Shown one piece after another: positions 1 to 6,700 of a stretch of DNA of 13,697 nucleotides. The notes beneath the pieces were generated by a model that did not search any database, was not told where the DNA came from, and saw nothing but the letters and a program-made list of their open reading frames with translations. Each line of letters opens with the position of its first letter. The stretch's first letter is position 1. Source of the stretch: Gammaproteobacteria bacterium UBA3532 (lineage in GTDB: Bacteria; Pseudomonadota; Gammaproteobacteria; Enterobacterales; UBA3532); contig DFOV01000428.1 of the NCBI GenBank assembly GCA_002376965.1, positions 1-13,697 on the forward strand, given 5' to 3'. The position numbers were made by a program, and so were the translations under genes.

Positions 1-122
1 CAGAAATTATAGCCCTTATCAAATAATGAAATTCGTCTAATGACTGCTATATTTCTAACATACCTTATAGCTTTATTTCTAAAATAATTGCTTTGCGATA
101 AATAAAAGGAAGGAGTGTATCC
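1..122 (+). promoter_or_regulatory. AT-rich leader upstream of the DHH gene
   Basis: This is a non-coding, strongly AT-rich stretch. A TAAAAT hexamer at 80-85 could serve as a -10 element, but I see no convincing -35 partner at 16-18 bp. The only firm signal is the ribosome binding site AGGAAGGAG at 107-115. Confidence 0.3.
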
Positions 123-1058
123 ATGAGTGATGCTCAAAAACAATACCGTTTAGTCACCCGTAGCGATTTCGATGGTTTGGTTTGCGCTGCGCTGCTAAAA
201 GAGTTGGATATGATTAACCATATCCTGTTTGTTCACCCAAAGGACATGCAGGATGGAAAGATAGAAATCACTGAGAATGACATCACGACCAATCTTCCCT
301 ACGTGGCAGGGTGTCACCTCGCTTTTGACCATCACTTGAGCGAAACCATTCGCAACGAAAAAGTCGACAATCATATTATCGATCCAGAGGCTCCGTCGGC
401 TGCACGCGTTGTATTCGACTATTTCGGTGGCGCGGATAAATTTCCACACGTCTCTCAGGAAATGATGGAAGCCGTGGATAAAGGCGACTCGGCTCAGTTC
501 AACCGTGACGAAATTCTTGATCCACAAGATTGGGATCTAATGAACTTTCTGATGGACGCCCGCACTGGCCTGGGGCGCTTTAGAGAATTCCGCATCTCAA
601 ACTATCAGCTGATGATGGAATTGATCGACGAATGCCGACGCAAACCCATTGCAGAAATCATGGAACTGCCCGATGTCAAAGAGCGAGTTGAGCTATATCG
701 CGAACACCAGGCAAAAGCCGAGGAACAGATAAAGCGTTGTGCCAAGGTTCATGGCAACCTCGTTGTTCTAGACTTGCAAGACGAAGAGACCATCTGGGCA
801 ACCAATCGCTTTATCATATATGCCCTGTTCCCACAATGTAATATCTCTATTCATCGTATGTGGGGTTTACGCAAACAAAATACTGTCTTTGCCATAGGCA
901 AGTCGATTCTTGATCGCTCGTCTGCAACCAATGTTGGCGAGTTGTGCTTAAAGTATGGTGGCGGTGGCCACTTGGCCGCTGGCACCTGCCAGGTTGAAAA
1001 TGATCAAGCAGACAGCGTAGAAGCTGAGTTGATTGCTAAGATCAACGCTGATGGCTAA
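123..1058 (+). CDS. DHH/DHHA1-family phosphoesterase (exopolyphosphatase-like)
   Basis: The 311-aa product is a cytoplasmic DHH-superfamily phosphoesterase; no signal peptide or membrane segment is visible. It has the DFDG metal-binding motif at residues 15-18, the signature DHH at 69-71, a further Asp-rich motif (VDKGD, 118-122), and a C-terminal DHHA1 substrate-binding domain ending in GGGGH at 279-283. These are the metal-ligand and phosphate-binding elements of the family, so it should be a Mn-dependent hydrolase of phosphodiesters or phosphoanhydrides. Family members cleave short oligonucleotides (NrnA-like), cyclic dinucleotide products or polyphosphate; the sequence alone does not say which. 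The ATG at 123 is preceded by a good Shine-Dalgarno (AAGGAGTG around 110-117, about 7 nt spacing). The gene appears monocistronic: its stop lies only about 25 bp before the operator of the downstream sRNA, and no terminator is visible between them. Family assignment is firm; the exact substrate is unknown. Confidence 0.88.
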   Translation: MSDAQKQYRLVTRSDFDGLVCAALLKELDMINHILFVHPKDMQDGKIEITENDITTNLPYVAGCHLAFDHHLSETIRNEKVDNHIIDPEAPSAARVVFDYFGGADKFPHVSQEMMEAVDKGDSAQFNRDEILDPQDWDLMNFLMDARTGLGRFREFRISNYQLMMELIDECRRKPIAEIMELPDVKERVELYREHQAKAEEQIKRCAKVHGNLVVLDLQDEETIWATNRFIIYALFPQCNISIHRMWGLRKQNTVFAIGKSILDRSSATNVGELCLKYGGGGHLAAGTCQVENDQADSVEAELIAKINADG

Positions 1059-1083
1059 TCTTATACCCAAACAAAATCCTCAT

Positions 1084-1109
1084 GCCATGTAAGACATGTC
1101 TTACATGGC
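1084..1109. promoter_or_regulatory. GacA upstream activating site (26-bp perfect palindrome)
   Basis: Positions 1084-1096 (GCCATGTAAGACA) are followed directly by their exact reverse complement at 1097-1109, giving a 26-bp perfect palindrome. Its core is TGTAAG (1088-1093), six bases, then CTTACA (1100-1105). This is the consensus operator of the response regulator GacA/UvrY found upstream of rsmY, rsmZ and csrB genes in gammaproteobacteria, where it lies well upstream of the start site. Here its centre is about 150-170 bp before the first GGA-rich sRNA sequence, which fits. It could in principle be a transcript hairpin ending the DHH mRNA, but there is no T-tract and the core matches the GacA consensus exactly. 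Confidence 0.88.
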
Positions 1110-1246
1110 TGTCCGACATCTACAGAAAATAACGCCAGCAATCACCGTAACAAAGCATTCTTTTTATTATTGTTCAGATAGTTATGAGCAAACACCTTCT
1201 CCGCTCCAGTACCGGCCTTCACGTTATGCCCTACCAAAATAAATGA

Positions 1247-1566
1247 GTCGACGTAGACTTATAGGTAAGGGCTTAGGAACGGATTGCAACGGAATGTCAA
1301 AAGGCATTTCAGGAAAGCAAGAAGCGAGGCTAGCGAGGGAAATGCCACAGGAAATGGAGCAATGGAAGCCTGGGATAATTTGGAACCTGGATTAACGGAC
1401 AGGACAGTAAGGGACGACAAGGACGACGCAGGACGTTTCAAGGGATAACGGAGTTTATAGGAATTTATCGCGGGATCAGCGTAGTTTATACAGGACGAAA
1501 GGTGAAAAAGGATTTCAGACAAGTGGATTTCACGAAAAAGCGGCTTTATGCCGCTTTTTCGTTTTT
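1247..1566 (+). ncRNA. CsrB/RsmZ-family regulatory sRNA (CsrA-sequestering)
   Basis: Between about 1276 and 1527 I count 23 GGA triplets, most as AGGA, CGGA or GGGA (for example 1276, 1281, 1291, 1312, 1350, 1402, 1421, 1431, 1493, 1510), on the plus strand only. Repeated GGA, often in hairpin loops, is the defining feature of RNAs that titrate CsrA/RsmA. Local pairing is present: GGCATTTC (1303-1310) pairs with GAAATGCC (1339-1346), and GTGAAA (1502-1507) with TTTCAC (1528-1533). The RNA ends in a strong intrinsic terminator. A GacA operator lies upstream. The 5' end is uncertain: I placed it at GTCGAC (1247), which resembles the start of E. coli CsrB, but it could be as late as about 1271. 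Promoter elements are weak (TTCACG at 1218-1223, or TAGACT at 1254-1259), as expected for an activator-dependent gene. Length would be about 300-320 nt, within the CsrB size range. No reading frame with a ribosome site competes. Confidence 0.9.
1532..1566 (+). terminator. Intrinsic terminator of the CsrB-like sRNA
   Basis: A 13-bp stem (1532-1544 with 1550-1562, core AAAAAGCGGC/GCCGCTTTTT) closes a 5-nt loop (TTTAT) and runs into a T-tract ending at 1566. It terminates the sRNA and separates it from the convergent hydrolase gene. Read in the other direction the stem is followed by CGTGAAA rather than T's, so it is weaker for the minus-strand operon. Confidence 0.9.
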
Positions 1567-1607
1567 ACATTTGCGCACCGTTGCATTCAAATAAAACGAT
1601 AGGCTGT

Positions 1608-2576
1608 TCAGGCCAACAAAAAATTAAGTATGCGTAAATTTAGCCAATGCCTTGGCTTCGAGCCATGCCCACCAACAAACCCTACGTGCCCACCATACTC
1701 GCTCAATTCATAAAATAAATTGTCTGGCAGTTCAGCAAGCCGCGGTTCGACACGCCCATCCATAAATGGGTCATCCTTAGCATGGATGATTAGCGTCTGG
1801 GTGACAATCTGACCAAGCCGCGATTTGGCGCTGGCTTGGCGATAGTAATCATCGACATTATTAAAGCCATGTAAGGGCGCAGTAATCACATCGTCAAACC
1901 GCCGGAATGTCGTTAGGGTTTTAAAAAGTGCTGGCGAGAATTGAGGGTAAGACACAAAGATTCCACGCTCCCACTTTCTATGTAACCCAGCACGCATTTT
2001 CCCCAACAAGTAGCGTTGGTAGATTTTTGAAAAACCCTGATTAATTCGCTCAGCACAAGAATCCAGCATCATAGGCGGCGCGACTGCGACCGCTCGCTCC
2101 ATCGCTTTGGTATATGTTGCCAGATAGTTGAGCAGTATATTTCCACCCAATGAAAATCCCACTCCAAAAACAGGCGACTTTCGACTGCGCGCTCGAATAA
2201 GCTTTACTAAATAAGCAACATCCTCAATTTGAGCGGCATGATAAGAAGTGGCCGTTCGGTTGTGCTCATGGCTGCACCCTCGAAAATGCATCAGTACAGC
2301 AGGGTAACCGGCCAGCTCAAAATGCTTAAGTAAGTGCAATGCATAGGGCGAATTAACAGAGCCTGCCAAGCCATGTAACACCAGTGTACATGGCTTCTTA
2401 CCCAGTTGCTCTCGATGCACCCATACCGCATCAACAAAATCCCCGTCACTTAGCTCAATACGCTCGGTGTGTGCTTGTCCTAGTACCGGTCGAGGTAACA
2501 GCCGCGGCAATATTGTCTGAATATGGGGATTCTTAGCCCAGGCCAGCGGCTGAAACTGCGACTCAAGCAGCGGCAT
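1608..2576 (-). CDS. YheT-family alpha/beta hydrolase
   Basis: The 322-aa product matches the YheT/COG0429 hydrolase family in length and motifs. It opens with the family's typical NPHIQTILPRLL (16-27). It has an oxyanion-hole HG in VLHGLAGS (68-69), the nucleophile elbow GFSLGG with Ser142, an acid in HAKDDP (Asp268/269), and the catalytic His297 in GGHVGF. It is probably a soluble or membrane-associated esterase; the physiological substrate of this family is not settled. The ATG at 2576 lies 2 bp after the TGA of the upstream nucleotidyltransferase gene, with no strong Shine-Dalgarno of its own, so translation is probably coupled. It converges on the sRNA terminator. Family call firm, function open. 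Confidence 0.9.
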   Translation of the reverse strand: MPLLESQFQPLAWAKNPHIQTILPRLLPRPVLGQAHTERIELSDGDFVDAVWVHREQLGKKPCTLVLHGLAGSVNSPYALHLLKHFELAGYPAVLMHFRGCSHEHNRTATSYHAAQIEDVAYLVKLIRARSRKSPVFGVGFSLGGNILLNYLATYTKAMERAVAVAPPMMLDSCAERINQGFSKIYQRYLLGKMRAGLHRKWERGIFVSYPQFSPALFKTLTTFRRFDDVITAPLHGFNNVDDYYRQASAKSRLGQIVTQTLIIHAKDDPFMDGRVEPRLAELPDNLFYELSEYGGHVGFVGGHGSKPRHWLNLRILNFLLA

Positions 2577-2578
2577 GC

Positions 2579-3406
2579 TCAGAGCTTAAGGGCTTGCTGC
2601 TGATCATCAAACTCATATCCCTGAGCTTGTAACAGCTCATGCATCGACGCAATAAGCTGCTTGATTAGCTTAATCGACTGACTTTGATCGATAAATAGCA
2701 CGGACCATAAATGCTTGAGATTGTCATGAAAATTGTCGGGCACCAAACGCAACAGCTTGGTCAACGTTTCCAGGCGCTTTTCACCAGGGTGTGGAGTCTC
2801 GTTTAACGCAAACAATATGTCAAAATACGCCGCCATAAATTCGGCTAGGCGATGATTAACACTATTGAAGTCTTCGCGTTGATAGGCTTTGGTTATTTGG
2901 TGAAAAAACGCAGGCATAGAAGACGACAATAGCATCGCATTTTTCTCAATAATATTATTTCTAAGCATTTGTGGATAAGGACGGTTGTAGCGATTTTTAA
3001 GCTGTGTTAACCGCCCATCACGATCAAAGAGCACCTTACAATCCAGCAGGTTTGCCCAAATACAGGTCGTATACCCCACTGATGCCTGCCCCTGCTCAAC
3101 TACCCGCTCCAGATCCTGCGCCAACCAATCCAAACCTCGATATATAAACTCGATAGGCGTACCGTCTTGGAGAATACCGTCGTCTTCTGTTTCCCAAAAC
3201 TGATTATCCACTTCAAGGTAGCAGCACTCAGCTTCGAGCAGCGCCTGTCGTTCGGATGGAGCAACGGCGCTATTCAAATAAACATATACATCGTAATCAG
3301 AGGTTCGGTCATTTTGCCCTGTCGCACGAGACCCCCCTAGGGCAATTGCATCTACCTGTGGCAGCTTTTTTAACTGATTGATCAATTTATCAAAGTGTAC
3401 AGACAA
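2579..3406 (-). CDS. Nucleotidyltransferase-fold protein with DUF4037-like C-terminus
   Basis: The 275-aa product has the pol-beta/MNT-type nucleotidyltransferase signature near its N-terminus: GGSRATG at 24-30 followed by SDYDVYVY with Asp37 and Asp39 as the expected metal ligands. A possible third acid is Glu86 in PIEFIY. The mostly helical C-terminal half (about 110-270) resembles DUF4037-type extensions of stand-alone nucleotidyltransferases. Relatives transfer nucleotides to small molecules or proteins; the substrate here cannot be read from the sequence. The start codon is TTG at 3406: an in-frame TGA lies just upstream and there is no internal Met before the motif. The gene is first in a two-gene minus-strand operon with the YheT-like hydrolase. 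I see no antitoxin-like partner, so a MNT/HEPN toxin-antitoxin reading is not supported. Confidence 0.8.
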   Translation of the reverse strand: MSVHFDKLINQLKKLPQVDAIALGGSRATGQNDRTSDYDVYVYLNSAVAPSERQALLEAECCYLEVDNQFWETEDDGILQDGTPIEFIYRGLDWLAQDLERVVEQGQASVGYTTCIWANLLDCKVLFDRDGRLTQLKNRYNRPYPQMLRNNIIEKNAMLLSSSMPAFFHQITKAYQREDFNSVNHRLAEFMAAYFDILFALNETPHPGEKRLETLTKLLRLVPDNFHDNLKHLWSVLFIDQSQSIKLIKQLIASMHELLQAQGYEFDDQQQALKL

Positions 3407-3759
3407 TGTATGTTCTCACTCTAGCCATGACGTAATAAATAGAGCTTAGCAAAGTTTTCACCTATACGCTTGATCTAGCAAAAGGAATGGTCTCCAACAA
3501 TCACCTTTTTGTGCGATATTAGCAGGTACACAACAAAATCCCCTCCTCCCCCAGGTCACCGAGGATCATAACTCCCCCTCAACCCGTCACTTATTCCGCA
3601 CCGCACAACTATCAGATAAAAGTATACTTTTAATAATATTTTTTTATACCGCGTATCGCGATAGCGCTTGGTACAATTTGGACGTCATCATTCACTTAAG
3701 GATCACGTTTCGTTGATGCCGCGATGAGAAACGATTTTTCTTTTCACGAGGCAATAATA
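3407..3759. promoter_or_regulatory. Divergent intergenic region between nucleotidyltransferase and dehydrogenase genes
   Basis: About 350 bp that must hold the promoters of both divergent transcription units. Visible items are a C-rich tract (3540-3552), an AT-rich block with a 16-bp perfect palindrome (3617-3632), a 10-bp palindrome TATCGCGATA (3654-3663), and a ribosome binding site GAGG (3748-3751) for the ATG at 3760. No pair of consensus -35/-10 hexamers stands out. An in-frame ATG at 3724 exists but lacks a ribosome site. Confidence 0.5.
3617..3632. promoter_or_regulatory. 16-bp palindrome, candidate operator
   Basis: TAAAAGTATACTTTTA is a perfect 16-bp palindrome about 130 bp upstream of the dehydrogenase start, beside AT-rich sequence that could contain a promoter. 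It could bind a dimeric repressor or activator. No known regulator consensus is assigned; AT-rich DNA makes chance palindromes more likely. Confidence 0.35.
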
Positions 3760-6700
3760 ATGACCCATAAACACAGGCTTAATAACGGCTTTTGCCGAGG
3801 CCTTTTTGCTGCTGCTGGCTTAGTCGCAACAACCGCCAGCTACGCCCTCCCCGAAGGCTTCACCAAAAAGCAAGTGCTAGCCAACCTTGACCAGGCAACC
3901 GCCATTCGCTTCGCGCCCAAAGACTCTCGAGTTTTTGTCGCCGAAAAGGATGGAGCTATCCGAGTATTTGACAGCATCAACGATACCACCTCGGATCTGG
4001 TATACCAAATAGACAATGTGCATACCAATACTGACCACGGCCTATTAGGCTTGGCAATCCACCCCGACTTCCCACAAACGCCTTTTATCTACGCGCTATA
4101 TTCTCGACGCGTTGGTTCTCCAGGTGCACACCTGTCAAAAATTACGGTAGAAAATGGCGTTGGTGTCAGCGAAGAAATCCTGATCCAAGGCTGGTGTCAG
4201 CAGTCAACCAGTCACGCTATTGGTGATTTGCAATTTGGCCCAGACGGCGCACTTTATGTAACATCAGGTGATGGCGCATCTCCCAGCTTTGTCGATGTTG
4301 GCCCTGATGGCTGTGGTGATCCGAATATGGAAGGCGGCGCTGTCCGCGTTCAAGATTTTCGGACCGAAGGTGACGGTCTGGACTTCAACGGAACCCTATT
4401 ACGACTCGATCCAATTACCGGACAAGCCATGCCTGGTAATCCATTGTTTGGAGCCCAAGGACCAGAAGGAGCAAGCCGCAGCCGCGTTATTGCTTACGGC
4501 CTGCGCAATCCGTTTCGTTTCACCATCCACCCTGAAACCAGCGCGCTTTATATCGCGGATGTAGGCTGGAATCAGGTTGAAGAAATCAATGTCGTGCCCG
4601 ATCCAACCGACGGCGTCATCGAAAACTTTGGTTGGCCCTGTTTTGAGGGAAGCGGCCGCCAAGGAGGCTATGACGGAGCCAACATTCCGCTGTGTGAAAG
4701 TCTGTACAATCAAGGCGGCGACACCAAACCCTTTTCAGAATACAACCACAATGGTCGTGCTGCCGGAGTGACAGGCGTCGCCGTTTATACCGGCAATAGC
4801 TATCCAGCAGAATACCAAGGCGCACTATTTTTCGCTGACTACTCCCAGCAGTGGATTAAAGTCATTATGCCTGGTGCCGATGGCCAGCCAAACCCTAACG
4901 ATATTCAAGACTTTGATAACGGCGATCCTATCGTTCAACTACTAACAGGGCCAAATGGAGATCTGTTCTATGTCGAATATGATCTAGGTGCCAATCAATA
5001 CCGAGTATGGCAAGTATCAGCCATCAACCAAGCCAACCCGGTGATCGCCCAAATGCAAGCAAACCCTAGCTATGGCGCACCAGGAACAAGCGTAAGCTTT
5101 GACGCCTCAACAACAGCCGGAGCCACTTTATATGAGTGGGATCTGGACGGCGACGGCCTGTTTGATGATGCAACCGGCGTCAATGCTCAATCGACTTACG
5201 GCGAGGCAGGCACCTACATGGTTTCGGTTCGCGCCAGTGATAATTTTGGCAACAGCGATACCAGCCATCAAATCGTCTTTATCAGCGAAGATGTTCCGGT
5301 ACCAAGCATTACAGCGCCAGCCACTACTGTTAAGTGGCAAACGGAAGAAACGGTCAACTTTGCCGGAACCGCCGTAATACCTAATACAGGAGAAACGACA
5401 GACAACCTGGAGTGGGATTTGTTCTTGCATCATTGCGCCAAGAATGATCCAACCGACTGCCACTTGCACGATGAAAAAGACAATATATTTGTTACATCAC
5501 CCAACGGCGGCTCGTTCCCTGGCCCGGATCATGAGTATCCAAGTCATCTGGAGTTAAAACTCACCGCATTTTCTGATACGGCACCGGAATGGTGGGACAC
5601 CGCTTGGCAAAAACGTCGTGCTCTATTTATCAATGCGACGGATATCGACGAAACTCTGTTCGACTTCCCGCTTATGGTTAAGCTCGACAGTAGTCGCGTA
5701 GATTATGCTGCAACAGGCGATCAGGGCCAAAGCCTGCGCTTTGTTGACCGTCAAGGCAATGCATTGGCCCATGATATCGAATCATGGAATCCTGCGGGTG
5801 AGTCAGTTGTGTGGGTGAAAGTACCAGTGGTTAATGCCAACTCGGTTGCTAATTACATTTGGATGTACTATGACAATGCCCAAGCAATCGCTGCACAAAA
5901 CAGCGCTGACGTCTGGAATAATGACTATGCAGGCGTATGGCACATGGCCACCGCCGATGATGCATCGGGCCAGCAAAACAACGCCAACAACCAAGGGGCC
6001 AGCCCAGTCACTGGCGCTGCAGGAACCGCACAGTTTTTCGATGGCGACGACTTCATGGTTGTACCCAACTCAGCCAGCCTGAACCTAACCAATGCTATGT
6101 CTTTCAGCGCCTGGATCAAAGTTCAGGATCCAGCAGCCGACAACTGGGGCCGAATTCTTTCAAAGAAAGAAGGCTTTAACGACAACTCCGGATTCAACTT
6201 TGAATACAACGCAGGCCAAAACTTCTTAACGACACTAGCCGGTGGACAAAACCTGGCTCGCGCTGAAGGCGTTGATTTACCTGCTACCTGGAACCTGGTT
6301 TCAGCATCAATCAATGGCAATAATGTAGCGCTATATGTTAATGGTCAGGAAGTCACTACTGATGGCATCATTGATCCCATCACGCCTAACAATCTCGATC
6401 TGAGTATTGGTCGAAGCGCCTTAGGTGGAAATTTCTTCAACGGCAGCATTGATGAGCTACGCATTTCTAGCGTCGCACGCTCAGCCGCCTGGATGCAGGC
6501 ACAGCATCGTTCGATGTCTGACAATATGGTGAAATACGCCACCGAAGCTCAGCAAGAGCCGATGAGCGCCAGTATCAGCATTGAGCTACAACCGGTGACG
6601 GTTGAAATGACCATGGATTCAGAGCCTTCCGGCCTCATGCTGTCTATTAACTCTCGACTTCAAGCAACACCATTTGTTGATGTTGGTATTGTTGGTTCAA

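Noticed and set aside
1259..1522. 87-codon minus-strand reading frame opposite the GGA-rich region
   Set aside because: It is the antisense of the sRNA; its Ser/Leu/Pro-rich product comes from TCC complementing GGA. No ribosome site, no recognisable domain.
2579..3406. MNT-type antitoxin of a HEPN/MNT toxin-antitoxin pair
   Set aside because: Too long for MNT antitoxins and no HEPN gene is next to it; the partner is a YheT hydrolase.
3540..3552. C-rich tract (G-rich on minus strand) as a G-quadruplex
   Set aside because: Only two-layer G runs with minimal loops can be drawn; too weak to call.
3724..3759. Upstream ATG adding 12 residues to the dehydrogenase
   Set aside because: No ribosome site before it, and the added residues would precede a normal signal peptide that starts at the ATG at 3760 with a good GAGG.
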